A DNA stretch of 64,000 bases from Cylicocyclus nassatus (taxonomy: Eukaryota; Nematoda; Chromadorea; Rhabditida; Strongylidae), in NCBI GenBank assembly GCA_958299035.1, contig CATQJL010000223.1, forward strand, positions 55,596,302-55,660,301, given 5' to 3'. Under the pieces are notes generated by a model that saw only the letters and a list, made by a program, of their open reading frames with translations, was not told the origin of the DNA and searched no databases. The first letter of the stretch is position 1. The number at the start of each line of letters is the position of its first letter. The position numbers were made by a program, and so were the translations under genes. Below are positions 22,646-32,810 of the stretch, in pieces.

Positions 22646-23977
22646 GGCCGGTAGTAATCTACCCTACTTTTCAGACAATCGCCGGGGGCAGGCGGGCACC
22701 GGAAAAATAGAATGCTGATCTCTCGCACCCCGCTCGCGGATTTTTTGGAAAGCAATCAAGACTTTTCAGAAGACCGCTTGCTGAGTTCTCGATTCCTCAG
22801 AGATTCAGCAATATATCTGCAAAAGATAAGAGCGAAGAAAAAATTCAACAGGCGGTCTCTCAAAAATCCGCTGACTCAGCAAGCGGTCTTCCGAAAAGTC
22901 CTGATTGCTTTGCAAAAAATCCGCGAGCGGGGTGCGAGAAATCAGCAATCTATTTTTCCGGTGCCCGCCTGCCCCCAGCGATTGTCTGAGTTGGTGGTAT
23001 TAAAGATGCCGGCAAGTAGGCAGACATCGTGGGGAAGTTGCCATCTTCGGCGGCAGCTCGCGGAGTGATTGTAGGTTTTAATTCTGTAACCTTAGCACGC
23101 AATCATTTCGCACATTGAATTTTGATGAAGCAGACAGCCGCAAAATTGATACTTCGCGCGCGGTCGAACCTATGTGCGTTAATTTGAAGTGCCACCACGT
23201 TAACCATTCGACCATTCGATCACCCATTGCCGTTTACACCAGCAATAGGAGGAATGCGCTAGTAAATGGCTGCCTGAAAGAGGGATCGATACATAGCGTG
23301 GGAGACTTTGACCTGAAAGAACAGTTGATTGATATGAGCGAGAGAGGGGCGAAATCGGTGCAAACGAGATTTATAAGGGATTGCCAAAAAAAAGATGATG
23401 TTCTTTATGATTCTAAGGCATTACTGGATTTTTTCTCTGTAAGAAAATCGTAGTTTCAAAAAAGAAGAACTCGTATAGTGAAAAAATGATAGTTTTTTGA
23501 TGAAAAGTAGAATTGTTGATTTTTTCGCTTGACGTAAATTGTGTGATATCGCCGCAATTCGCAAACTCGCAGACGCCGTCGGCAAAGGTGCCACCACCTC
23601 GACGTGGTAGGGGCACGTCGAGATGCCGGCAGCTTCCTCTCTCAGAAGAGCACGCTATTTCTCGTGCTCTCTGACCTGCCGGCAGCTGCCATCTCGCGGA
23701 TTTCAACGAGCTGCCTGCAGGTTGCCGGCAACTGACCTCGCGAAGTTGCCGGCAGCTCCTCCTGCGCTTCCAGATATTTTTCTACAGGAAGATTTCTGGA
23801 ACCGCAAATTTCGATGGAGGTTTCTATAGGGTCGAGGTGGCATCTTCATCGAGAAAATTTTTTGGAAAAAGGCCTGACGGCCTAAATTTGGGGTCTTACT
23901 TTCTGGCCACCTCATGGAAAAGGTGCCAGCGACCTGCCGACGAGACCTGCCGCCAGGTCGGGGGATTACTACCGGCC
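22646..23977. mobile_element. Second non-autonomous Harbinger relative (1.33 kb)
   Basis: Ends GGCCGGTAGTAATC are inverted, and the flanking triplet CAG is duplicated exactly (22643-22645 and 23978-23980). The ends match the neighbouring Harbinger family (GGNCGGTAGTAA). It contains another foldback at 22672-22988 and GC-rich ACCTGCCGGCAGC-type repeats at 23570-23960. Confidence 0.78.
22672..22988. mobile_element. Foldback element TCAGACAATCGCC, copy 1
   Basis: Arms of about 155 bp (CAGACAATCGCCGGGGGCAG outward) are inverted around 22830, with few mismatches. The same outer sequence bounds the element at 24084-24643. Confidence 0.75.
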
Positions 23978-24083
23978 CAGAAGTGCACACTAACCAAAGC
24001 AAAAATAAGCACACAACAAGCTTCGACTTTTTGGTCAACTTATACACCTCGATTACTATTAGCATTAGTGAGCGTCATTTCTG

Positions 24084-24643
24084 CTCAGATAATCGCCGGG
24101 GGCATGCGGCCCGCTTTTTCGCGCTTTTCTGCAAGCGGTCAGCAGAATTTTGGGGCGTGGCCAAACCTTCAGCGAGCGGTACTTCCTTTACTGGCTGATG
24201 TTCTGCCAGTGGGCAGCAATACAAAGTTTTCTGCAAGCGGACGTCAATAATCTCTTTCAGCAAGCGCTGATCGAACTTTCAACACGCGCTCGGACCTTTT
24301 CAAGCAGTTTCGGGCATACGCCGAACAAAGGTAAGACTCTATGTGGTAGAGGTGGCACCGGTGGCTTAATTACTCAAGTTTGGGGTACTTTCTCTCAGCG
24401 GAAAGTAGCTGGGGACTGCGCGGTCCTCCACAAGAGACCGTGCGGTCCCCATCAATTTTGCATAAATGCGGCCACTGCGCCGCAGCTAATCTATAAAGAA
24501 ACGCGATTGTTCTCCGAGCATTAGTCAAAAATTTCGCCAAAGTTCTTCCGAGTATCTGCAAGCGGACCGCAAGAAATCAGCGAACTATTTTTCCGGTGCC
24601 CGCCCGCCCGTAAATCGCATGACCGCCCCGGCGATTATCTGAG
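24084..24643. mobile_element. Foldback element TCAGATAATCGCC, copy 2
   Basis: CTCAGATAATCGCCGGGG on the left is mirrored by CCCCGGCGATTATCTGAG on the right. Interior words such as CTGCAAGCGGTC and CCGGTGCCCGCC(C/T)GCC are shared with copy 1. It is non-coding. Confidence 0.7.
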
Positions 24644-24954
24644 TGCTTCGCAAAAGGTCGCACTTGTTTTACTATCTATATGCCTTGCTCATTCTTGCAA
24701 AAGATGGCATTGAAACTCAATACGCAATGCTCACAAAATCATTAAGAACTATCATTCGGGGAGCTTTTTTATATGAGATCGGTAAACATAAGTTGAATCA
24801 ATATTGAATGTTTTGCCGTATGAAGAATAGTACTTATGAGCTACGTTTCTTCACACATTATCAACATTGTGTGTCTATGTGACAAACTCTAAGAAGACTT
24901 ACCACTGCTCAAATGATGTTGATAATAACCTTACTGATTGTGATGTCCACATGT

Positions 24955-24962
24955 TATATAAG
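24955..24962 (+). promoter_or_regulatory. TATA box for the candidate peptide gene
   Basis: TATATAAG lies 57 bp upstream of the ATG at 25019, a sensible distance for a TATA-driven short 5' UTR. Confidence 0.45.
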
Positions 24963-25018
24963 ACGAAGCATTTGTGAACGTCGTACTTAGTTTCATTTCA
25001 CTCGCAAGCTTGGATTGA

Positions 25019-25252
25019 ATGCCTGCTTATGCTCTTCTATTGCTGTTAATAGTTTGTATAGTTGGCATGAAGGGACATTATCTTGGACAGTATTTTAACA
25101 CATGCGCATGGTTAGGAAAACGCAAACCAGGGAAGGTAGGTTAGCTTTGCTTTTTAAGTCTAAACAATTTGTCGGGAACATAGATGCGATAGGGGGAGCA
25201 CGGTCTCCTCCGAATGAAGGAGCTTTCGCCTATCGCCGACTCAGAAAAGTGA
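25019..25252 (+). CDS. Candidate small secreted peptide precursor, two exons
   Basis: Exon 1 (25019-25135) encodes 39 residues, starting MPAYALLLLLIVCIVGMKG, a good signal peptide (short polar start, Leu/Ile/Val core, small residues near the cut site). It continues HYLGQYFNTCAWLGKRKPGK. The GKR is a typical amidation plus dibasic cleavage site in neuropeptide precursors. A 57-nt intron (GTAGGT...GCGATAG) joins in phase to exon 2 (25193-25252), which ends SPIADSEK and a stop; total 58 residues. Without splicing the frame ends after 41 codons. A TATA box lies upstream. I do not recognise the peptide family, and the acceptor choice is tentative. It could be a neuropeptide-like or antimicrobial-like precursor, or chance. 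Confidence 0.45.
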
Positions 25253-25259
25253 AGGAGGT

Positions 25260-26740
25260 AACCGGGCCTCGAGGTGAAAGCTGACGTAGCTTACATGCCG
25301 AGCGAGACTGGGGTGTGCAAAGAAGGAAGATAAGTGGTACAGAGGTGGAATGTGACGATTTCAATGGTTTGGTTTTGAAAGGTCATCGAACAGAAAGTTT
25401 TTTGATTCAGGAAAGCTTTATGTCTTACCAGTCAGAACCTTCGAAAGCTTGAAACATGTGGAATCGACGTAAACCGTCTTTTTTCTCCCAGCTTTTCTAT
25501 GAAGCGAGATACGAGCAATTTTATACTCCTAAACACCAGCTAATTTTATGTGATTACTTTGTGCTTCATTTTTGAAAGGAAATACAAAGATAGAAAAAAA
25601 GAGATGGTCTAGGTTTACTGGCAAGTCTTGCTCTGTAAAAGTGTTAGACAATCAAGCAAGTCCGTTAATTCTTCACGCAGGAAATTCTTGATGGAAAGGC
25701 ACATGTAGCTAAAATGCCAAGTATCTCTGAGTAGAGGGGCACTAGAGTAAAAGAGACGATCTACGTCGAATCCCTTTTTCGTGAGCTTTCTAATGGTTTA
25801 TGGGTTGTTGGGTGAAAAAATTTGTGGCTTTTCAAAAATGAGTAGGAGATCTTCAATACTAACTTGCTTCACCCCGCTCCTGCTTTCTACGGGTCGTTGA
25901 AGACTTTTTTAGACTGGGAAAGCTTGCACCAACACCTTAGATACCATTCGATAGCTAAAAACACGAGGAATCGAAGTGAACCATCTATTTTTTCTAGCTT
26001 CTCCAGCGAGATACGAGCGGTTTTATCTAGCTGCAATATCAGCCAACACTGAATATTTATCTTTTCAAACCAAGGTTCTTTTTCGAAGTTTTATATTTGA
26101 CTCGAAACTTGAGAAACGAATAATCTAGCTGCTCTTTTTTGTTACTATTCTCTCTAGTGAAAATAGATATGGTACGATTCGTGTCAATAAACATGCATCC
26201 AATTTTCTACTCTTGCTCAACTCTTTCTTGTGACAGTGTATTCATTGATACAACGTTAATTATTCAAAGATTCAGGCATCCTTTCAATTTTTGATTATGT
26301 TCGGTTAGCAACGCCACTTAGAGTGCGCAGAAGGTTTCAAACATGCGCTTTTTCAATAAAACGCTGTTGATTCGATGATCTTTTGCAGTCTTGATGTCTG
26401 AGAAGAAGAGCAGCTGACGTTTCCTTTTCAAACAAAAAGTGTCGTTGTAACAGCTGTTTGATTCTGCCTTATGCCTTGATTCTAGTCTCAACCTCAGGTG
26501 AAAGGGGTCAGCCAGATGCCGGCCCTAAAGTGAAGGGGGTCAGAAAAATTTCTCCACCTATTGCATCTATGGGGTGAAACAACTGTCGTTCCAACGGGCA
26601 GTTCTTTAGTGCATGGTATGTCTGATAGAGTTTGTGATTTACCCTAAAATCTCACAGATAAGTCCTCCCATCAGATAAGCCCGCTTAGTGTGTGGAGTTT
26701 GTCCGTTAGGAAAACGTTGTAAAGAATGATTTACGTTGCT
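25260..26740. other. No gene recognised
   Basis: Nothing beyond short frames. Some phrases recur imperfectly between 25390-25560 and 25840-26060 (for example GAAAGCTT...CACCAGC/CACCAACAC, GCGAGATACGAGC), suggesting an old tandem duplication of about 460 bp. Confidence 0.4.
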
Positions 26741-26744
26741 CTGA

Positions 26745-28021
26745 AGTATGACATATTTGGCTGAAGCCGATCCTTTCATAGTGAGCACCCTCATGTTCCC
26801 TATACCAACTCCCGGCTCAAGATTTTTCAACGGTGAAATCGATAAAATAGATTTTATTTTTAATCAGCACCCTCATTCCCCCCCCCTCTTACCAACCTCC
26901 AGCTTCGCTCAAGATTTTCCGAAAATCGATAAAAGCATCAAAGTATATGTTTATTCATAATCAGTACTCTCATTTAGCCCCTGTGCCATCCCCAGCCTCG
27001 CAGCTCAAATTTTTCCAGAAAATCGATAAAATCCGTAAAATGATTTATGAATGATTAGCACCATCCTTTCTTACCCCCTGTACCAAGTCCCAGCCCTGTA
27101 GCTAGCATCTCGTAACTGGCAAACCTCTATTGTCGCGTGAAGTATGTGCGGGACCTGTCACAATCAAAGCTCACATTTCTCAATGTGCACCTTCTTCGTC
27201 CAACTTTAGTTCTTACCATTGATAGGCTGATAACTCCCGGTGTTAAAGTGCCTGCAAGCCTCCGTGAAAAACTTGGATGCACTAATGATGATGTGATAAC
27301 AGAACTATTATGTACTATCTACTGAACAAAACTTTATTGCAAGGTGATATAACTTCAAAATTCAGCAACCGTCTAATCCTTCACTACAGCTGGGATGTCC
27401 TTTACTCAAAATACACCAATTCGAGAAAAATCTTTAAGGTAAAGAACAGAGGCAGTTGTGCAACATGAGTTTTACATCTATTAACTCGGAACCTGAGCTT
27501 GAATCTGATAGCTGTTTTTTTGCTGATTTGGTGCCAACAGCAGCCGAACTATCTCATTGATCGAAAAAGCACCAATTATAACCCACACCTATTTTTTGCT
27601 GTCGCAAGCAGTCGAAGGAATGCGACTTTCATACACTTCAAAGGATTTCAAAAAGATGCGTCATCGAGTTTTGCGGAAAAAACGCAGACGAAGCGAGCTT
27701 GATAGTAAGCAATTAGCTCTACAACAAACTCGAATAATCTGAGTACGGAGTTTATTCGAATACAAAATTTGAATAAAACATTCGATTAAAATCTACTCGA
27801 AACCCCTTTTTTTGATTATTGGAGTTTTCGAATTCTATTCGAATCCTCGTTTGTTGATTATTCGAGTTTCGAATCTTATTCGAAACCCCGTCTTCTCAAT
27901 TATTTGAGTTTCGAATGTTATTCGAAAATGGAAGAACTCCGAAAATCGAATTTCGAATGCGATATATTCAAATGTTTTCTTCAAATGATCGGATTTCTAC
28001 TCGATTCGGACCCAAGTATAT
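26745..28021 (-). repeat. TTCGAA element, partial reversed copy B
   Basis: Read on the minus strand it starts TATACTTGGGTCCGAATCGA, runs through the TTCGAA array (28015-27725) and the same interior words as copy A (TTTGGTGCCAACAGC, ACATCC, CGTCTAATCC). It then carries about four minisatellite units with TATCGATTTT (27110-26800) and ends at GGATCGGCTTCAGCCA. The distal TTCGAA array and terminal repeat of copy A are missing, so this copy is truncated. Confidence 0.62.
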
Positions 28022-28900
28022 GACCTAGGTAAGGGTCACCTCTTTTGACTCACTGTAGGCATGATTAGTGCGGCATACATAATCATTCATTAGCGCTCGC
28101 TCAGGCACTTGCATGCTATCGACATTTTCAAAGTAAGTGTTTGGTTTGGTAGTCTAGTCAGTAAACAGGCAGAGTCTTAGAACTTTGCTTGGGAGCTGCA
28201 GAAAGATTTGATCGGATAAGCTGCAGATCGTTTTGTCTTCCAGGCTCTGAAGAAGTCGATCTGCTGAAAGGTCCGCCACCCATTAAATAATTGTTACCAA
28301 TCTTGAGTACGGCTTATATAAACAACTACACTATCTACGCCATGCCAAGGTTCATAGAGAGTCGGACAATCCAGTCTTATAAAGTTTCGTTTTTCAAGTG
28401 TAATCCTGAATAGCCATTTTCAAAAGAGGGACTTCAATTTGTAGTGTAGCTAAATAATGTGGTCAGTGTGGTCGGTTGGTCGGCGCGGTTAGTGCGCTCA
28501 GTGTGACAGTACTAAAACGCATTAATGCTGCAAGTACAATCCTTTCACAATCTATAGCCAACTAGATTCTGCTTCTGCAAAGATGCCGAACTTGAAGCAC
28601 ATTTTGCAAGATGACTGACGGCTTACACTGGAGTCAGCTACCAAATTTCAGGAAAGGGTAAGAAGAGGTCAATGTCTTAGAATAGAAGTGAATCAGTGGC
28701 GATGGTATTTGTGGGAGGGATGTGGAGTTGAAGTAACCAAATTGCCTGAAACTAGCCTACGTACCACTAGTATGAGTACGGTAAGTCGTTATTTTATTTT
28801 TCTATTTAAATCAAAAGATATATGTGGCGTAATCAGGCTCTCTTTTGCTTGTTATAATTATATCTTGATAATCAAGTGTAAGTGAGAAGCGCGCAAGAGC
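28022..28900. other. No gene recognised
   Basis: A TATA-like TTATATAAAC sits at about 28314, but no supported exon follows. Confidence 0.4.
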
Positions 28901-28904
28901 TAGT

Positions 28905-29706
28905 GAACCAGCCGCCGACGCATCTTGTCTTGTATATAAAGCTGAATGTCTGTTTGTCTGTATGTCTGTCTGTATGTCTGTACGTATGTTCCGAATAGAA
29001 AATTCCATTTCTGAACCGATCCGGACCAAACTTGGCACACATACACTTCGGGCCCCGGCGTGTGACATAGGCTACTTTTCGTCATCGATCTGTATCGATT
29101 TTATCGATTTTTATCGATTTTTCTGCAGAGTTCACCTACGGGGCTGGGAGTTGGCACAGGGGGGTAAGTTAGCATGGGGATTTCGAATACAATAATGTTT
29201 TCAAGATTATCGATTACTTTTATCGATTTTATCGATTTTTTGCAAAGTTCAAGCTACGAAGCTGGGAGTTCGCAAAGGGGGGTAAGTTAGCATGGGGATT
29301 TCGAATACAATAATAGTTTTGAGCACGAAGATTCCAAATACAATATTACTTTTCAGAATTATCGATTGCTTTTATCGATTTTATTGATTTTTTGTAAAGT
29401 TTGACCTACGGGGCTGGGAGTTTGCACAGGGAGGTAATCGAGCATGGGGATTTCGAATACAATATTAGTTTTCAGGATTATCGATTACTTTTATCGATTT
29501 TATCGTTTTTTTGCAAAGTTTGAGCTACGGGGCTGAGAGTTTGCACAGGGGGGTAATCGAGCATGCTGATTTCGAAAACAACAGAGGGAACGGGAAATGA
29601 GGAAATGAAGTGTAGAAGTGGGCAGGGAAAGGCTGTACAGAGATAGGGATGGGACCTTTATTACAGTGTTTTCAAAGGGCCAGGCGGAGCCGGGTAAGCA
29701 AGCTAG
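28905..29706 (+). mobile_element. Helentron-like non-autonomous Helitron with internal minisatellite
   Basis: The left part has TATAAAGCTGAATGTCTGTT followed by (TGTCTGTA)n and ACCGATCCGGACCAAACTTG, a layout common in animal Helentron/DINE-like elements. Four units of about 130 bp follow (TTATCGATTTTATCGATTTT ... GGGGCTGGGAGTT ... GGGGATTTCGAATACAATA). The right end has a short GC hairpin region (GGGCCAGGCGGAGCC) and finishes with CTAG at 29703-29706. No Rep/helicase gene is present. The assignment rests on end structure. Confidence 0.6.
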
Positions 29707-30290
29707 TTAGCGATAAAGACGCCGGCGCTAACGATGCTGTGGAGTCCACAGCAAGTGCTGCCATTACCTAACAAAAATCTTTTGCTAAAAGTACGGCTGC
29801 CTCTTACACATGCACTGAGGTGATGCAATGCCTCTGTTCGCGCGCTTGCCACAACACGTAGGCTGATCGTCTTTTCATGTACCATAGAAAAGATAAATAA
29901 AGCAAAAAAATTGTTTTTACCAAAAATGAAGCAAAAAAACGTCCAAAGTAAAGAAAACAGGGAACGAATGATTTGACAGATAATGTCACAAAATTTTCCT
30001 TGGAAAAGGAGAACAAATCAAGCAAAAGATCAATGTTTCACCAATACTAGTAAAAATGGTTGTAAAATTTTTTAGTGAAGAAAAATGGCTGAGAGGCAAA
30101 ATATTTCATCAGTTAGAAAGCATCAGGTACTTATCACTGGATGCATTGGAGAAGATAGAAAAGTTTGTATTTTGAACTGTCTCGAATTTCGATTTCCTCT
30201 TACCCAAAACTGACTTGAGAAAATTGTCATTCCGCTTGTATCATTTTTTTAAGTGGCTCGGAAAGTCGGATTTGATTTGCTTAGATGATT
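29707..30290. other. No gene recognised
   Basis: AT-rich sequence without supported features. Confidence 0.4.
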
Positions 30291-30299
30291 AGATGACCC

Positions 30300-32040
30300 G
30301 TCTTCACATGATGTGCGGGCCCCAGCGAAAAGCTCTCAATGTTCCTTGTCCCTCGCTTTAGATTCAGACATGCACGATCTTCTTGGTGGGTCATCGGCGG
30401 CTGCTTCCACGAGTTTCAGTGGTGCAAAATCTATCCAGCTAATTTCTCAGTCAGTCTATCCATTTTACAAACAGTCTCCCCGTCTTGTTGGAAATCTTTC
30501 TCGGGACGTTTTGCTCTGCGCGACGTCTAATGTCCATCGTCTTCTCATGATGTGACCGCCCCATGTATGCTTCGCTTTCGCAACGTATTCCGCTAAATCA
30601 GGATGACGAAAATATTTCCCCCCATATCCGTACTGCGACGTACGACAGAATTTTTGTCTTGGGTCACCTACGTACTGCGCTCAAGCTTTGAGGGTGGTCC
30701 GTGAAGCTTTCGACTTGGCTACAGTGTCGGCCCAAGTCTCAGCTGCATAACAGAGCAAAGCGAGAACGGTTGAGGCAAACAGGTGGGCTCGAAGCTTCGG
30801 ATATGTCAAACTGGTCGGTGCAGATGGCTTCCTTCAAGATCCTGAAAGCAGCCAGAGTGCTTTTTTCTGTTGAGTTCTTCCCTCAAGTCGCTCCTTGCTG
30901 ATTGAACCTCCTACATTCGAAAAGATTCTCCCTGATCGAAGTACCTTCAACTTCCATTCTGCATCTTTGCGCATCTTTACAAGAAACGTTCTTCATGAAC
31001 TGTATCTTCTTCCTTATCCGCAGTCCGATCTCTTTCCTTACTTTGTTGAGTTCCTCCAGCATCATCTCCTGTGGCCGTATTCATCAACGAAACCCGTGGG
31101 TTCCGGAACCCACTGGGTTAGTGCTTTTGATGAATATCGATTCTATCCCAGGGAAGAATCGATATTCATCAAAAGCACTAACTCAGTGGGTTCCGGAACC
31201 CACGGGTTTCGTTGATGAATACGGCCACTGAAGTGATACTGCATGGAAAGAGAACGATGTTCCGCATCGAGAGATTTCCTATCTACTGTATGCCTCTCTC
31301 GTCCCAGACCAGTAACTTTATCACCACCTGCAGGAGGCAGCTTTGGCATAATTGTTTCACGGTAATCAGGGGCGTGGAAACAACTGCGTTGTACAGTCCT
31401 TGTATCGGCTGTTGTCCTCACACAGGTTGGGCCCTGATCAATCAGGGTTAACAAGATAGCTTGCGACGTTGTCGATGACCCTCTCGTAGTCGCCGAAAAT
31501 TAGAACGATGAATGTCGGTACTCATGACAGACTTCTATGAACCTCGAAAAGAGTCTCGAAACCGTTTGGATGTGGTACATGCAGCTGAATCCTTTGCGAC
31601 GACGTTTATTCTTGGGTTGGGCTTCATCCAGTAGTGCCCTAGATATGCAAGCAAGGATAACCTTTGTAAAAAGCTTTTACATCACACTCAGCAGGCAAAT
31701 TGGACTTCTGTTTTGAAGTCCATGTTCTCCTCTAGTTAGTGATCCTTTCCTTTCGAAGATAAAATGTCATATGCGACGCGAGAATCTGGAGGCGATGTTC
31801 TCCGAGACGCAGAAGTTCGACAAAAAGATGACCTAAATGGAGCCGTGGACGTCTTCACCTTCCGGATCGCAGTGTGCACTTGAGAAGGTAACATCCGCTG
31901 TGGTATTTCTTCAGTGGAAAACAGAAGACATCGGCAAGGGTTTCACGCGCGCGCGTCCTCACCATTGTAAATCCTGCGCTTCGTGTGCTCTACCGCCAAT
32001 AAAGCCGCGTTCGCGCTAAAAGATATTGCGCCTTCGTCAT
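30300..32040 (-). pseudogene. RTE-clade LINE reverse transcriptase remnant
   Basis: Read on the minus strand, pieces of an RTE-type reverse transcriptase appear in the right order but in shifting frames: HTAIRKVKTSTAP (about 31870), LLDEAQPKN and RKGFSCMYHIQTVSRLF (31640-31560), FGDYERVIDNV (31500), CTTQLFPR (31390), MLEELNKVRKEIGLRI with KKIQFMKN (31065-31000), then KFCRTSQYGYGGKYF and HIMRRRWTLD (30650-30530) and GRLFVKWID near 30470. Stops and frameshifts break it throughout. A palindrome is inserted at 31071-31228 in the middle of the domain. It is dead, with no endonuclease seen. Confidence 0.8.
31071..31228. mobile_element. 158-bp palindrome inserted in the LINE
   Basis: GTGGCCGTATTCATCAACGA on the left is the exact reverse complement of the right end; the arms meet at about 31150 and are nearly perfect. 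The LINE reading resumes on both sides. Confidence 0.85.
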
Positions 32041-32070
32041 GCAGCAGCTTATACTTGTATATCTTAGGCA

Positions 32071-32810
32071 GTTTATCAACCATCACACCGTTTGCTTGTT
32101 AGAATCAAAATTGTTTTGCTGGCAAAAAAGAGGGCATGGGTATCATCTCCACGAAACACACTAATTCAATTCTGCTGACTACAGTCTTATTGTTAGAGCT
32201 TCGCATACGGGCTTTTATCATACTTCAATAATCCAGTCCGAAAGGTTAGACCCAAACTACATGATGAACGTGGTTAAATTACGAGTAACTATGTATTTTT
32301 GTTCTTTCTTGAAGGCAGTGGATCGGCAGAATGAGTCCCGTGGCAAAACAAGGTCACAGGGTAGGAGACCCTCATAATGGAACCTATGGGCCAAAGTCCG
32401 ATCTTTCTCTGCCACTTCTAAGCCCCGAAATTTCAACGCAAAAGCAGCGCTCATCTCCTCTCCTCTCCGACCCCGCCCACCCCATGGACGAGTGACTTCC
32501 ACGTTCAGAACGCGCATCCGCAAAGCTATAAGCGTAAGGATCCCGCAATGACTCTGCGCCTTCGCCATGGCAGGCTTCGCGTTCACTCGTCCGTGGGGTG
32601 GGCGGGGTCGGAGAGGAGAAGAGATGAGCGCTGCTTTGGCTTTGCAATCTCGGGGGTTAAAGGTGGCAGAAAAAGATCGAACTTTGGCCCATAGGTTCCT
32701 TTATGGGGCTCCTACCCTGTGGCCTTGTTATGCCACGGAACTCATTCCGTTGATCCACTGCCTTTAAGGAACGCCAAGAGCGTATGGAATAAAATAAAAT
32801 TAAATAAATT
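32071..32810 (+). repeat. Dispersed SINE/LINE-tail-like repeat, copy 2 (interrupted)
   Basis: It matches 9224-9498 up to GTTCTTTCTT, then is interrupted by the MITE 32313-32763, and resumes with AAGGAACGCCAAGAGCGTAT and an A/T-rich tail. Comparison with copy 1 defines the empty insertion site. Confidence 0.6.
32313..32763. mobile_element. TTAA-flanked palindromic MITE, piggyBac-like
   Basis: The ends AGGCAGTGGATC are inverted. The flanks are TTGA (left) and TTAA (right), consistent with a TTAA duplication and one mutation. Arms of about 200 bp include GGGGTGGGCGGGGTCGGAGA and its reverse complement. It shares the AGGCA(C/G) terminus with the MITE at 36461. Confidence 0.8.

Noticed and set aside
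22712..23068. 118-residue frame
   Set aside because: It lies across both arms of a foldback element, so its openness is mirrored on the other strand and is not evidence of a gene.
28930..28990. TGTC/TGTATGTC run as a simple microsatellite
   Set aside because: The flanking ACCGATCCGGACCAAACTTG block and CTAG right end place it in a Helentron-like element.
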